Shown: one piece after another, positions 44,896 to 54,587 of the stretch
Layout of the letters: every line of letters begins with the position of its first letter
Numbering within the stretch: position 1 is the first letter of the stretch
NCBI GenBank assembly: GCA_045650565.1
Contig: JAZRRG010000048.1
Location: 8,454 to 72,453, forward strand
Direction: 5' to 3'
DNA length: 64,000 nt
DNA from: SIG565 sp045650565
GTDB lineage: Bacteria > Bacillota > Clostridia > Oscillospirales > Acutalibacteraceae
Program-made: the position numbers and the translations under genes
The notes under the pieces: model-generated
What the model saw: only the letters and a program-made list of their open reading frames with translations
What the model was told of the DNA's origin: nothing
Databases searched by the model: none

Positions 44896-46419
44896 GTGAA
44901 AAAAACTTTTAAAAAAATCAATATTAAAACAACACATGGGCTAATTTTTGCTTCCATTATCTTGTTTATCGGTGTTCTGGCAATTTTTTCGGCAATATGG
45001 TTCCGAATTGTATATGGTAAGATGGGGTTCGATTCGATACTCTTCACCCTGTTTTCAAACGGAGACGGCGTGGAATCAGGCATCTTATTAGACTATCTTT
45101 TAAGGGCGTTCTTGCCCACCGTTTTACTGTTTTCCCTCCTTTGCTTTTTACTGTTTTGGAAGCCAAAAAAAGAGTTGTTTGTAAAATTAAAAAAGCGCAC
45201 TGTAAAGCTTTATCCATTTTCTTACAAGGCATCTCGCATACTTTGCTATGTTTTAAGCGTATTGCTTATAGTAAGCGGTACCTTTATTTCGCAGTTATCA
45301 CGAAAAATCGGTTCTGCCGTTCAAAAAACCACATTTTATGAAACATACTATGTTTCTCCAAATGAAACCGAAATAACATTCCCCGAGCAAAAAAGCAACC
45401 TTATTTACATTATTTTGGAATCTATGGAAACTACATATTTTAGCCGTGAGCAAGGCGGTATACTCGAACACGAAATTGCAAATGAGCTTTGGAGTTTAAG
45501 TAAAGAAAATATTAACTTTTCACACACCTCGGATGTTGGCGGATATATGTATCTAAACGGCACTAACTGGACTGCGGCGAGTATGGTTGCACAGTCAACA
45601 GGGTTGCCTCTTAAAATCGGCACCTATACAAACGAAGATTTTTCGAAAGGCAATTTTTTGCCAAATGCCACAAGTATTACCGACATATTAAAGGAAAACG
45701 GCTATTACCAAACCTTGATGGTCGGCTCAAACTCGGCTTATGGTAACCGAAGTGATTTTTATAAAACTCACGGGATAGATAAAATTTATGATATTCACAC
45801 AGCGTATAAGGACGGCATTGTGCCCGACGGCTACTTTGTTTGGTGGGGTATGGAGGATAAATACCTATATCAATATGCAAAGCAAGAGCTGACCGAAATC
45901 TCAAAGAAAAATCAGCCCTTCGCATTTACAATGCTTACTGTTGACACACATTTTGCAAACGGCTATGTGTGTGATTTGTGTGGGAACGAGTTTGATGAGC
46001 AATACGAAAATGTAATATCGTGTGCAAGTCGCCAATTAAACGACTTTGTTAATTGGATAAAGGCACAGCCCTTTTATGAAGATACAACAATAATTATTGT
46101 TGGCGACCACGCAACCATGGATAACGAATATATGACTCGGGTTGGTGCTAAAAGCACAGACCACCGTATGTATAACTGTATTATAAATTCCAAAACGCAA
46201 ACTGAATTTTCCAAAAACCGAAAATTCACCGTGCTTGATATGTTCCCAACAACCCTTGCCGCTATGGGCTGTACCATTGAAGGTGAACGTTTGGGACTAG
46301 GCACTAATTTGTTCTCGGGTAAAAAGACATTAATCGAAGAGCTTACCCATACCTATGTTGAGACCGAAACAAGCAAAGAATCCGATTTCTATTACCAAAC
46401 CTTTTACAACCCAAAATAG
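44896..46419 (+). CDS. LTA synthase / phosphoglycerol transferase family protein
   Basis: The 507-residue membrane enzyme has about three N-terminal helices (14-36, 62-88, 113-133) and an extracellular alkaline-phosphatase-like domain. Metal and catalytic residues are in LESMETTY, NGTNWTAASMVAQSTGLPL (catalytic Thr near 226) and VGDHATMDN. The WTAASM and STGLPL segments resemble phosphoglycerol transferase I (OpgB) more than LtaS. Fewer helices than the five of LtaS are seen. It probably transfers glycerol phosphate to an envelope glycan or lipid. Translation starts at GTG after GGGGCGA. Confidence 0.85.
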   Translation: MKKTFKKINIKTTHGLIFASIILFIGVLAIFSAIWFRIVYGKMGFDSILFTLFSNGDGVESGILLDYLLRAFLPTVLLFSLLCFLLFWKPKKELFVKLKKRTVKLYPFSYKASRILCYVLSVLLIVSGTFISQLSRKIGSAVQKTTFYETYYVSPNETEITFPEQKSNLIYIILESMETTYFSREQGGILEHEIANELWSLSKENINFSHTSDVGGYMYLNGTNWTAASMVAQSTGLPLKIGTYTNEDFSKGNFLPNATSITDILKENGYYQTLMVGSNSAYGNRSDFYKTHGIDKIYDIHTAYKDGIVPDGYFVWWGMEDKYLYQYAKQELTEISKKNQPFAFTMLTVDTHFANGYVCDLCGNEFDEQYENVISCASRQLNDFVNWIKAQPFYEDTTIIIVGDHATMDNEYMTRVGAKSTDHRMYNCIINSKTQTEFSKNRKFTVLDMFPTTLAAMGCTIEGERLGLGTNLFSGKKTLIEELTHTYVETETSKESDFYYQTFYNPK

Positions 46420-46421
46420 CC

Positions 46422-46450
46422 AAAGGGCCGAAGCAAAACTTCGGCTCTTT
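46422..46450. terminator. bidirectional terminator between LTA-synthase-like and PBP genes
   Basis: AAAGGGCCGAAG and CTTCGGCTCTTT pair over 12 bp with one G-U, around CAAAA. It is followed by ATTTTAT and overlaps the PBP stop codon region. Confidence 0.8.
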
Positions 46451-48050
46451 ATTTTATGCTAAGTAACATTATTTCATCGGCTATTTTTTTGAAAATGGGC
46501 GCTCCCGCCGTGCCATTTGCCTTTTCATCCTCGATAATTACCGATACCACATATTTGGGGTTATCGGCGGGAAAAAATCCACAGAACCAAGAGTTTTGTA
46601 TTAGCTCCCCGTTTTTTTGCCAACCCGTCTCAGCGGTTGCCGTTTTACCCGCCGCACTGCATCGCTCGGGCTTTGCCGCTTTGCCCGTTCCGTTCTCTAC
46701 AACATTTATTAGGTATGTTTTTAAGATATCGGCGGTGCTTTGACTTATGGCATATGTTGGGGTCACTGTTTTGCTCTCGTTTAATATGCCCTTGTTAACA
46801 GTCCCCTCAATCAGTGTTGGCATATGGTATACTCCGCCGTTTGCTATTGCCTCATAAAGTGGGAGCATTGAAACGGGACTTAAAAGCAATTCTCCCTGCC
46901 CGATTGATAAATTGGCAAGGGCTGTATTGCTGCTTTTTAGCTTCTGTCGCTCAGTAATACCTCCTGCTGCGGTTTTTATGCCGCCTAAATCTATCTCCTT
47001 GCCAAAACCAAAAAGAGATGCCGTGTTATAAAGCTTATCGGCGCCGAGCACACCCGAAATATTATAAAAAAACACATTACAGGACTGGGTTAGTGCCTCA
47101 CACAAGTTCATCCAGCCGTGTCCTGCTTTGTTATGGCAACTGAATTTATGCTCATCTATTTCGGTACTTCCCGAGCAGTTTATAGAATAATTTTCCACAT
47201 TGTTTTCAAGCAATGCCGCCGCAACACAGGGCTTAAAGGCGGAGCCGACATTATATGCTAAGAGTGCTCTGTTAATGAGTGGAGAATTCTCAACATTTAA
47301 GTATTGGGCGACCTTTTCAATTTCAAAATCGGGGTTGCTTACCATAGCCCTTATTTTGCCGCTTCCAACCTCGCTTACTACTGCCGCCCCGCAGGAAACC
47401 GACCGCATTGCTCTCTCGGTTGCTTTTTGAATTTCGTTATCTATGGTTAGTGCTATGCCGCTTCTGTAAAGCGATGTATCTCCCAAAATTTCGGTTTGCA
47501 CACCATCAAGCAGGTTGCCACTCGAATCCATTGCAAAAACCGCATCAATAGTAGTTCCTGTATAAAGCAGCTCATCAAACGCCGACTCAATACCGCAAAC
47601 TCCGTGATTTTCGGTATTTGTGTAGCCAATTAGCTGGGATGAATGATAATCGCTAATTGACTTATTATATATTTTAACACACTCTATTGCCTCACAGTCT
47701 ATCTCATCCTCAACCTCAACCGTTGCAGGTTTCCCGCTTTTCAGTATCTCGAGCACACCGTTTAATCTATCATCCTCCGCCAAATATGCGCTAATAGCGG
47801 TTATTCCAAGTGGTGTGGGAGATACAACCGCTATTATTTTATAACTGCTATTGGTTATAGCATTTAGATTTCTATCAAAAATGCCGCCTCTTATATCACC
47901 TAATTTTATACGGTAGGTATTATTGTACTGCTGTGCCGCCAATTCACTGTCGGTACTTATTTTATAAAGCCGTAAAACGCAGCCAAACATTAAAAAGGTT
48001 AAAATTATGAATGTAATCAGTATTCTTATATCAAATCCGTTTTTACGCAA
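46449..48050 (-). CDS. penicillin-binding protein, class B transpeptidase (PBP2/SpoVD type)
   Basis: The protein of 533 residues has one N-terminal membrane helix, a dimerisation domain with LGDIRGGIFDRN and a transpeptidase domain. The active-site motifs are NVGSAFKP (SxxK), TQSCNVF (SxN) and AAGKTATAETG (KTG-like KTA). It cross-links peptidoglycan. The start was put at TTG 48050, because AAAGGGCGG lies upstream; another TTG at 48083 has no ribosome site. That site lies inside a hairpin (48054-48096). Confidence 0.88.
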   Translation of the reverse strand: MRKNGFDIRILITFIILTFLMFGCVLRLYKISTDSELAAQQYNNTYRIKLGDIRGGIFDRNLNAITNSSYKIIAVVSPTPLGITAISAYLAEDDRLNGVLEILKSGKPATVEVEDEIDCEAIECVKIYNKSISDYHSSQLIGYTNTENHGVCGIESAFDELLYTGTTIDAVFAMDSSGNLLDGVQTEILGDTSLYRSGIALTIDNEIQKATERAMRSVSCGAAVVSEVGSGKIRAMVSNPDFEIEKVAQYLNVENSPLINRALLAYNVGSAFKPCVAAALLENNVENYSINCSGSTEIDEHKFSCHNKAGHGWMNLCEALTQSCNVFFYNISGVLGADKLYNTASLFGFGKEIDLGGIKTAAGGITERQKLKSSNTALANLSIGQGELLLSPVSMLPLYEAIANGGVYHMPTLIEGTVNKGILNESKTVTPTYAISQSTADILKTYLINVVENGTGKAAKPERCSAAGKTATAETGWQKNGELIQNSWFCGFFPADNPKYVVSVIIEDEKANGTAGAPIFKKIADEIMLLSIK

Positions 48051-48053
48051 AAA

Positions 48054-48096
48054 AACACCGCCCTTTAAGTAAAGTATTACCAAAAAAGGCGGTGTT
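48054..48096 (-). terminator. terminator or attenuator between U32 protease and PBP genes
   Basis: On the minus strand AACACCGCC and GGCGGTGTT form a perfect 9-bp stem with a long loop (extended by a TTT-AAA pairing past a bulged G), and T7 follows. The second arm contains the AAAGGGCGG ribosome site of the PBP gene, and the T-run ends at its TTG start. Confidence 0.6.
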
Positions 48097-48101
48097 AATT
48101 A

Positions 48102-49337
48102 TTATATTTCTTTAATTCGGAGTAAGGAGCCGCTCTTAACAGCTCTGTCAAACGGTATTTGTACCTTCATCATTGGATGGGGAGCCACATCAATAGGTGT
48201 GCCCTTTTCATCAAATAAGCTGTCGGCTTTTACAATAAACGGGGTGCTACCCGCTTCAAGACAGTCAAACTCCTGACCTGTAAAAAACTTATTTTTTACG
48301 GTTGCGATTATTTTACCGTCTGTGTACGAGTCAACCACTGCGCCTACACTGTAATCTCTAACATACCCTGCATTCTCATAGGTTTGGGAATTTTTGGGGG
48401 TACCGAAATAAAAACCGGTGGAATAATTACGGTGACTGACCTTATTTAATTCCTCTTCAACCCATAAAGGCAGCGACCAAGTATCAGGGTTTGCCCTCAA
48501 GCTATCAAGCGCACCTCGGTACGCATTTGTTACAACAGATACATAGTAATGTGATTTTGCTCTGCCCTCTATTTTGATACTGTCAATTCCCGCTTCGCAC
48601 ATCTGCTTTAGATGCTGTGCCATACATAAATCGTTTGCATTTAGTATGTAGGTACCCTTATCGGTCTCGGTAATATCAAAATACTGACCGGGGCGCTTCT
48701 CCTCCATAAGAGAGTAGCTCCAACGACAAGGTTGAGCACAATCGCCACGGTTGGCGTCTCTGCCTGTCATATAACTTGAAAGCAAACACCGAGCCGAGAA
48801 CGAAACACACATAGCACCGTGTGCAAATGCCTCAAGCTCTAAATCTTTAGGCGTTTTCTCACGAATTTCAGCAATTTCTTTGAGAGACAATTCACGAGCC
48901 AAAACAACTCGCTTTGCGCCCATATCGTAAAAAGCGTTGGCGGTAATATAGTTTACTATACCCGACTGCACCGATACGTGCAATTCACACCTCGGAGCAT
49001 ATTTTTTCACAAGACCGATAGTGCCTAAATCAGCGGCAATAATTGCATCGGCACCAAGGTCATTTATAAGCTCTAAAAATGCGGGCAGACGTGGTATTTC
49101 ATCATTATGCGGTAATGTATTACACGCTATGTGCACCTTAACACCATGTGCGTGAGCATACTCTATTCCTGCCTTTAAATCCGCCTCGCCAAAATTCGTT
49201 GCGGCGGTACGCATACCAAACTCTTCACCCGCCAAATACACCGCATCGGCACCAAAATCAACAGCCGCCTTAAGCCGCACAATATCACCTGCGGGGCATA
49301 AAAGCTCGGGTAATTTATTATTAGTCCAAATACTCAT
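48102..49337 (-). CDS. peptidase U32 family protein
   Basis: The 411-residue protein has the U32 core: LLCPAGD at the N-terminus, VYLAGEEFGMR, the FAHGAMCVSFSARC block and the NRGDCAQPCRW cysteine motif, then a C-terminal beta domain. Relatives YrrO/TrhP hydroxylate tRNA uridine-34 and others are linked to collagenase activity; tRNA modification is the likelier role. Its start overlaps mltG by 17 bases. Confidence 0.9.
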   Translation of the reverse strand: MSIWTNNKLPELLCPAGDIVRLKAAVDFGADAVYLAGEEFGMRTAATNFGEADLKAGIEYAHAHGVKVHIACNTLPHNDEIPRLPAFLELINDLGADAIIAADLGTIGLVKKYAPRCELHVSVQSGIVNYITANAFYDMGAKRVVLARELSLKEIAEIREKTPKDLELEAFAHGAMCVSFSARCLLSSYMTGRDANRGDCAQPCRWSYSLMEEKRPGQYFDITETDKGTYILNANDLCMAQHLKQMCEAGIDSIKIEGRAKSHYYVSVVTNAYRGALDSLRANPDTWSLPLWVEEELNKVSHRNYSTGFYFGTPKNSQTYENAGYVRDYSVGAVVDSYTDGKIIATVKNKFFTGQEFDCLEAGSTPFIVKADSLFDEKGTPIDVAPHPMMKVQIPFDRAVKSGSLLRIKEI

Positions 49338-50568
49338 ATATCCAATTATTTTCCCGTTTTAATTTACTTATTGTGGCTTCCTGTTCGCTACCTGTTTTGT
49401 GAAAATAGAATTTACCCGTAGCATCGGTTACAAAGTAATAATAGGGTGAATTCTCGGTAGGATAGATAGCCGCCTCAATTGCTGCCATACTCGGTGCGCA
49501 AAGCGGCCCGGGTGGCAACCCTTTTATTTTATAGGTGTCATATCGGCCATCATCATACTTAAAGGAACGACCGTAATAACAGGTTGGTGAAGAGCCAAGG
49601 GTTGGAAAAGCATTACTATCCAAACGATTATAGAAAACCGCCGCAACATTTTTAGCTTCGGCAGTATTTCCGCCCGACTCTAACTGTATAATGGATGCCA
49701 TCGTGAGAATTTCATTTACGGTATAACCCTTATTCTCAATGGTTTTTAACATATCCTCGGTTATGCTGTTTTCCATTTTGTCAAGCATTTTTTGAACTGC
49801 CAAACGGGCGCATTCTGCCGAGTCATACGAATAAAAATTATAGGTATCGGGAAACAAATAGCCCTCTAATGCATAGTAGGTTTTTTCGGGTGTTGCACCC
49901 TCAAACAGCTTTGATTCGGTGCCAATTTCAGTCAGTGCTGACAAAAAGTCCGCCCTAGTGCAAACCCCTGATTCCTCAAGAATTGTGGCAATGCCCTTTA
50001 CCTTTACATCCTCGCCATTCACATTTTTAGTGTAATCGTTTATACCTACACCCTCGGGTATAGTTACGGTTACGGTTTCGGCTTTAGCACCATTTGTCAT
50101 AAGCAGCTCTGCTAAATCCACATAACCGATTTCATTATTAAAAACATAAACACCGTATGAATATTTACCGCTGTTGCCTGTCAGTTTGGAATATATTAAA
50201 AACGCCGTTTTGTTGTTTATGGCGCCCGATTCCTTAAGAACGGTGGCGATTTGCCGTGTGGACATACCTTTTTCTATCTCCACAACAACCTCTTTGCCCC
50301 TGCCGGGGCCAATGCCTAAATATTCACCCGTGCCGATAATAAGCGTTGCGGCAATAAATACCGAAGCGAAAACAATAACAAATATCCATACTATAGACTT
50401 TATTAGTGCCTTTTTGCGCTTTTTTGAGTGGCGAGATTTTCGCTTTGCTTTGTTTTCCTTCTTAACTATCTCGACAATATCATCTTCTGTTTCATCAGGG
50501 AGGTTTAGTTTATCGTCCGAAAAGGAAAAGTCACTATCAAACTCATTATTAAATTCCTTGTTTTCCAT
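49321..50568 (-). CDS. mltG: endolytic murein transglycosylase MltG
   Basis: The start was set at ATG 50568 after GGTGAGG; the protein is 415 residues. It has an acidic cytoplasmic end, a Lys/Arg patch, one membrane helix (about 63-92) and a YceG domain with the catalytic Glu in ASIIQLESGG. It cuts nascent glycan strands at the membrane. It is followed by U32, a common Firmicute order. Confidence 0.93.
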   Translation of the reverse strand: MENKEFNNEFDSDFSFSDDKLNLPDETEDDIVEIVKKENKAKRKSRHSKKRKKALIKSIVWIFVIVFASVFIAATLIIGTGEYLGIGPGRGKEVVVEIEKGMSTRQIATVLKESGAINNKTAFLIYSKLTGNSGKYSYGVYVFNNEIGYVDLAELLMTNGAKAETVTVTIPEGVGINDYTKNVNGEDVKVKGIATILEESGVCTRADFLSALTEIGTESKLFEGATPEKTYYALEGYLFPDTYNFYSYDSAECARLAVQKMLDKMENSITEDMLKTIENKGYTVNEILTMASIIQLESGGNTAEAKNVAAVFYNRLDSNAFPTLGSSPTCYYGRSFKYDDGRYDTYKIKGLPPGPLCAPSMAAIEAAIYPTENSPYYYFVTDATGKFYFHKTGSEQEATISKLKRENNWIYEYLD

Positions 50569-50579
50569 ACCCTCACCCC

Positions 50580-51119
50580 TTAATAGCATTTCATACCCGA
50601 ATAAATTTTATCAGCAGTTTCGGTGTCCTTTAATATTTTTACAAGCTCCAAGCCAAAATCAATAGCCGCACCAGGACCGAAGGCGGTAACTATATTTTCA
50701 TCGACACATACGGGTACATCCTTATAGTTAGCCCCCAACAGCTCGTCCTCAAAACCGGGATAACAGGTTGCATTTTTGTTTTTTAACATACCTAACCCAC
50801 CCAGCACCGAGGGTGCTGCACAAATAGCCGCCAATATTTTATTATTTTGCGCCGAATACTTTATAATTTTTACTAATTCAGCACTGTTTTTAAGGTTTTT
50901 GGTGCCCGGCATACCACCGGGTAACACAACGGCGGTTATATCTTCTCTATTAACTTTTTCTATAGAGATATCCGCCTTTATAATGATACCGTGAGCGCCC
51001 GTTATATCGGTTGAGCCCACGCCAACCGTTTTGGTTTCAATGTCGCCACGGCGTAATATATCCACAACACTTAATGCCTCGATTTCCTCAAAGCCATCGG
51101 CTAAAAACACATATACCAT
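50580..51119 (-). CDS. DJ-1/PfpI family protein
   Basis: The 179-residue flavodoxin-like protein has the nucleophile Cys in AAICAAPSVLGG, a GFEEIEAL opening with its conserved Glu, and LPGGMPGTKNL. Relatives are YajL-like glyoxalases or deglycases and chaperones. It lies one base after tmk. Confidence 0.92.
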   Translation of the reverse strand: MVYVFLADGFEEIEALSVVDILRRGDIETKTVGVGSTDITGAHGIIIKADISIEKVNREDITAVVLPGGMPGTKNLKNSAELVKIIKYSAQNNKILAAICAAPSVLGGLGMLKNKNATCYPGFEDELLGANYKDVPVCVDENIVTAFGPGAAIDFGLELVKILKDTETADKIYSGMKCY

Positions 51120-51120
51120 A

Positions 51121-51783
51121 TTAAAACAGTTCCTTTACTGCCGACAAAATGTCAGCCGAAATATCCTCAATGCTTCTGGCTTTACCATCGCTTGCGCAAG
51201 ATATAATTTTCCAACCCGAAAAATCGGCGGTGAAAATTGCGGCATCTCTGCAATGATTAAGATACTCCACATCCTTTTCGTGAATATCCTTTTTGCCGCC
51301 ATTCTCACTATACCGCTTGGTCATCAGCTTTTGAGAAACCTCTATGGGCATATCAAGGAATATTACCAAATCGGGCTTCGGAATTCCAATTTTGTTGTAC
51401 TCAAAATCATAAAGCCATGATAAAAAGTCCGCCCATTTTTCTTTTGGCAGCTTTGATGCTTGATGCACAGCGTTTGAGGTTGTGTATCTACCCGCAACCA
51501 CCGTGCCTCCGGCGCTATAATATTCGCCCCACCCTGTTTTGTAGGAGGCGTATCTGTCAACTGCGTAAAATGTGGATGCGGCATAAGCATTAACATCATC
51601 GGGCTTTTTTCCGAATTCGCCCGAAAGATACATTTTAACAAGTGCGCTCGAATCACTCTCATAATCGGGGAAGGAAACGGTCTTGCTGTCGATACCTACC
51701 GACCTTAAGCCCTTTGGCAAGAGTTCGAGCTGTGTGGACTTGCCGCTTCCGTCAAGCCCCTCTATAACAATTAGCTTACCCAT
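51121..51783 (-). CDS. tmk: thymidylate kinase
   Basis: The P-loop kinase of about 220 residues has IEGLDGSGKSTQLE, the nucleotide-binding DRYA region and YTTSNAV. It phosphorylates dTMP to dTDP. The start at ATG 51783 follows AGGG; longer readings overlap thyX. It forms a clear functional pair with thyX just upstream. Confidence 0.92.
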   Translation of the reverse strand: MGKLIVIEGLDGSGKSTQLELLPKGLRSVGIDSKTVSFPDYESDSSALVKMYLSGEFGKKPDDVNAYAASTFYAVDRYASYKTGWGEYYSAGGTVVAGRYTTSNAVHQASKLPKEKWADFLSWLYDFEYNKIGIPKPDLVIFLDMPIEVSQKLMTKRYSENGGKKDIHEKDVEYLNHCRDAAIFTADFSGWKIISCASDGKARSIEDISADILSAVKELF

Positions 51784-51790
51784 TGTTACC

Positions 51791-52558
51791 CTACTTTCCA
51801 AAATTAGCGTAGTATTCTTTTATTTGCTTTGCCTTGCCGCAGGACATTTTTCCTTCGGGGCAAGGTCCAACAAGGCACGGAGGACCCGCTTTTTTGAAAA
51901 TTTCAGGCGCTACGCCTTTAACCAGTGCTAACATTTGATTCGCCACATCCTGTATCTCCCACTGGGCACGGTTGCAGCAACGGTGGCGGAAGAAGTTCAT
52001 CAAGCTCCTGCAGTTCATTGTCACTATCATTTTGGTTTCACACGCATTCGGCAACACAAAACGAGCATCCTCAATCGCCTTTTTCTCAGCCAATCGCTCA
52101 GCCGTTTTTTCATCCTTGCCTTGCTTTAAAAACTCTTTTTTGTGTTTTTGCTTTAAAATCTCGGCGATTTTGTCGTATTTTCTTTGGTCCTCCGCCATCG
52201 CCTCTTTAAATATCTCCAATGCCTCGGGTACATCTGCGATTTCAGGCGGTGTTACATATTCAAAGCTCTTTTCCGCAACATAACGCTGACTTTGCACCGA
52301 AAAGGATGCTATTCTATGCCTTGTTATTTGTGCTAAAAGTGAGCGTGACACTCCCTCAATACCAAATGTAAAGGATGCGTGTTCAATAGGACTCTCGTGT
52401 CCTATTTCTGACAGCATTTCAACAAAGGATGAAACCTTTTCATCGGTAAGTCCACTATGTACAGTATCAATTGATGATGCACTGTAGCACAATTTTGCAG
52501 CACATGCAATAGTCCTTTCAGGGTCTGGGGTATAAGCGAGTAATGTAACCTTTGCCAT
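51791..52558 (-). CDS. thyX: flavin-dependent thymidylate synthase
   Basis: The start was set at ATG 52558, eight bases after GGAG; the protein is 255 residues. The ThyX signature RHRIASFSVQSQR and the N-terminal GHESPIEHASFTF are intact. It makes dTMP from dUMP with methylene-THF and FAD. There is no thyA in the window. It is the first gene of the thyX-tmk-DJ1-mltG-U32 unit. Confidence 0.96.
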   Translation of the reverse strand: MAKVTLLAYTPDPERTIACAAKLCYSASSIDTVHSGLTDEKVSSFVEMLSEIGHESPIEHASFTFGIEGVSRSLLAQITRHRIASFSVQSQRYVAEKSFEYVTPPEIADVPEALEIFKEAMAEDQRKYDKIAEILKQKHKKEFLKQGKDEKTAERLAEKKAIEDARFVLPNACETKMIVTMNCRSLMNFFRHRCCNRAQWEIQDVANQMLALVKGVAPEIFKKAGPPCLVGPCPEGKMSCGKAKQIKEYYANFGK

Positions 52559-52589
52559 TTTTCGCACTCCTTAATTTTATATTCATTTT

Positions 52590-52618
52590 ATTATAACAAA
52601 TTATCTCCCCATTCGCAA
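52590..52618 (-). promoter_or_regulatory. promoter of the thyX operon
   Basis: On the minus strand TTGCGA (52613-52618), 17 bp and TATAAT (52590-52595) are present, about 32 bases before the thyX ATG. Confidence 0.65.
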
Positions 52619-52734
52619 TATATTTTTATTTTTTTAGGATAATTGAAAATTTATCTATTTTTTTTGCAAAAACCCTTTTTTTAAGACGAATTTTGTGGTA
52701 TTATGAAAAATGTAAAAATTCAGGGGGGAAAATT

Positions 52735-53862
52735 ATGTCAGAAATCAATTTTAAACACACACCCTTCGGTGACCTTGCAATTATAAGCATGCGTGGTTGC
52801 GAAGACATTTCCGCAAAGGTGGATTATTATCTTAAACAGTGGCGTGGCGCCGAGGAGGACCAGTCCTTTGTTATTCCCGCAACCTGTCCCCGTTTTGGCA
52901 CAGGCGAAGCAAAGGGCGTACTTAACCACACTGCACGTGGACTTGATGCTTATATTATTTGTGACTGCTTCAACCACGGTGTTACCTATAAAATGTACGG
53001 ACAAACTGTACCGATGAGTCCTGATGACCACTATCAAGATTTAAAGCGTGTAATTGCGGCTTTTGGCGGCAAGGCACGTAGAATCACAGTTATTATGCCG
53101 ATGCTTTATGAGGGCAGACAGCATAGGCGTACAAAGCGTGAGTCTATGGACTGCGCAATGGCTTTACAAGAGCTTATCGCTATGGGCGTTAAGAACATCA
53201 TCACCTTTGATGCACACGACCCTCGTGTGCAAAACGCCATTCCTAATGATGGCTTTGATAACGTAACTGCCGCATATCAGATGATTAAATCGTTGCTACG
53301 TGCAGTTCCCGATATTAAGCTTGACCGTGAGCACACCATGATTGTTTCCCCCGACGAAGGCGGTATGGGTAGATGTATCTACTACTCATCTATTTTAGGT
53401 CTTGAGCTTGGTATGTTCTACAAACGCCGTAATTACTCTGTAATTGTTAACGGTAAAAACCCCATCGAAGCACACGAATTCCTCGGTGCTGATGTTAAGG
53501 GTAAAGATTTAATACTTGTTGATGATATGATTTCCTCGGGCGAATCAATGCTCGATATCGCAGCCCGACTTAAAGAGCGTGGCGCAAACCGTATATTCAT
53601 ATTCTCTACCTTTGGCTTGTTCGTTGAGGGCTATGAGAAATTTGATGAATACTATGAGAACGGCTACATAGATAAGATTTTCACCACAAACCTTATCTAC
53701 AACGAGCCCGAATTACTTACGAAGCCGTGGTACTCAAATGTTAATATGTCAAAGTACATAGCATTGCTCGTTGATACACTCAACTACGATAACTCGATTA
53801 GCAAGCTGCTCGACCCTGCCGACCGCATCAAAAAGGTTGTGGACGAGTATAAAAACAAATAA
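52735..53862 (+). CDS. prs: ribose-phosphate pyrophosphokinase (long-form PRPP synthetase)
   Basis: The start is at ATG 52735 after GGGGGG; the protein is 375 residues, clearly longer than the usual 315. It has the flexible-loop region GRQHRRTKRESM, TFDAHDPRVQNAI and the PRPP-binding LILVDDMISSGESM. The extra length is at the N-terminus and in a C-terminal NEPELLTKPWY region. It supplies PRPP to hisG, pncB and purine synthesis. Confidence 0.94.
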   Translation: MSEINFKHTPFGDLAIISMRGCEDISAKVDYYLKQWRGAEEDQSFVIPATCPRFGTGEAKGVLNHTARGLDAYIICDCFNHGVTYKMYGQTVPMSPDDHYQDLKRVIAAFGGKARRITVIMPMLYEGRQHRRTKRESMDCAMALQELIAMGVKNIITFDAHDPRVQNAIPNDGFDNVTAAYQMIKSLLRAVPDIKLDREHTMIVSPDEGGMGRCIYYSSILGLELGMFYKRRNYSVIVNGKNPIEAHEFLGADVKGKDLILVDDMISSGESMLDIAARLKERGANRIFIFSTFGLFVEGYEKFDEYYENGYIDKIFTTNLIYNEPELLTKPWYSNVNMSKYIALLVDTLNYDNSISKLLDPADRIKKVVDEYKNK

Positions 53863-53876
53863 ATAAACCAAACATA

Positions 53877-53914
53877 ATATGCGCCCCAAAATTTGATACT
53901 TTTGGGGCGCATAT
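53877..53914. terminator. terminator after prs
   Basis: A perfect 15-bp stem (ATATGCGCCCCAAAA and its complement) with an 8-nt loop lies between the convergent prs and amidase genes. It marks the left border of the phage-like cassette. Confidence 0.85.
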
Positions 53915-53915
53915 A

Positions 53916-54587
53916 TTATTTGCTTAAAATATTTAATATTTTGTTGAGTATTTTAATTATTATATTCATTTTTGTATCGCTGCTTAAATTTTCCTCTTGT
54001 GATTTTTTTAATGTTAAGCCAACTTTTTTAACTATCGCCTCGGTAAAAGCTGTCGATATTTTTTCAGCGAAATCTTCAGTTAAAATAATAGGCGTATCTA
54101 CGGCGCTGTCCATAAAACCGCACTCCATCAATATAGCCGGCATTGTTGTCATACGGCACTCACCAAAATCGGCTTTTGAAAGCGGTGTTGCACGATTCCC
54201 TTTTAGTCCCGTATGAGCAATCGCCGCATCGTAAAATGCTTTTTGCCAGTCGGTTGTTGTTTTGTCTACCGACAAATAAGTATAAGCCATTATACCTCCT
54301 CCGCTACCGCCTTTTATTCCTGCATTGTGATGAACCGATAAATATAAATCTGCGCCAAAAGAATTGGCGTTTTTTGCTCTAGTAGCAACAGCTTTATCAA
54401 CCTTGCCTGTGGTATCATCCATACGTTTTATTTCTATACCATCATATTCACCTAATTTTTTCTCTATTTTACAGCAAATACGATTGTTTAAAACCCATTC
54501 ACGTGTTTCGTTTTTGTCAATACTTTTCAAACATCTTTTACCTGCCGTATTTATACCGTGACCTGCATTTAATGCCAACTTAAACAT
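53916..54587 (-). CDS. N-acetylmuramoyl-L-alanine amidase (endolysin)
   Basis: The 223-residue amidase_3-type enzyme has its zinc and catalytic residues in NAGHG, ETREWVLN, SVHHNAG and ILMECGF. A short hydrophobic, Lys-containing C-terminal tail follows (about 185-223) with no recognised wall-binding domain. As in phages it lies directly after a holin, and overlaps it by 8 bases. It should cut peptidoglycan stems from glycan. Confidence 0.88.
   Translation of the reverse strand: MFKLALNAGHGINTAGKRCLKSIDKNETREWVLNNRICCKIEKKLGEYDGIEIKRMDDTTGKVDKAVATRAKNANSFGADLYLSVHHNAGIKGGSGGGIMAYTYLSVDKTTTDWQKAFYDAAIAHTGLKGNRATPLSKADFGECRMTTMPAILMECGFMDSAVDTPIILTEDFAEKISTAFTEAIVKKVGLTLKKSQEENLSSDTKMNIIIKILNKILNILSK

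Noticed and set aside
50174..50665. Open frame of 163 codons on the plus strand over mltG
   Set aside because: Composition is that of a reverse-complement shadow (Ser/Ile/Phe-rich) and mltG has clear motifs.
52619..52734. prs promoter
   Set aside because: TATTAT occurs at 52699-52704 but nothing like a -35 box lies 16-18 bp upstream.
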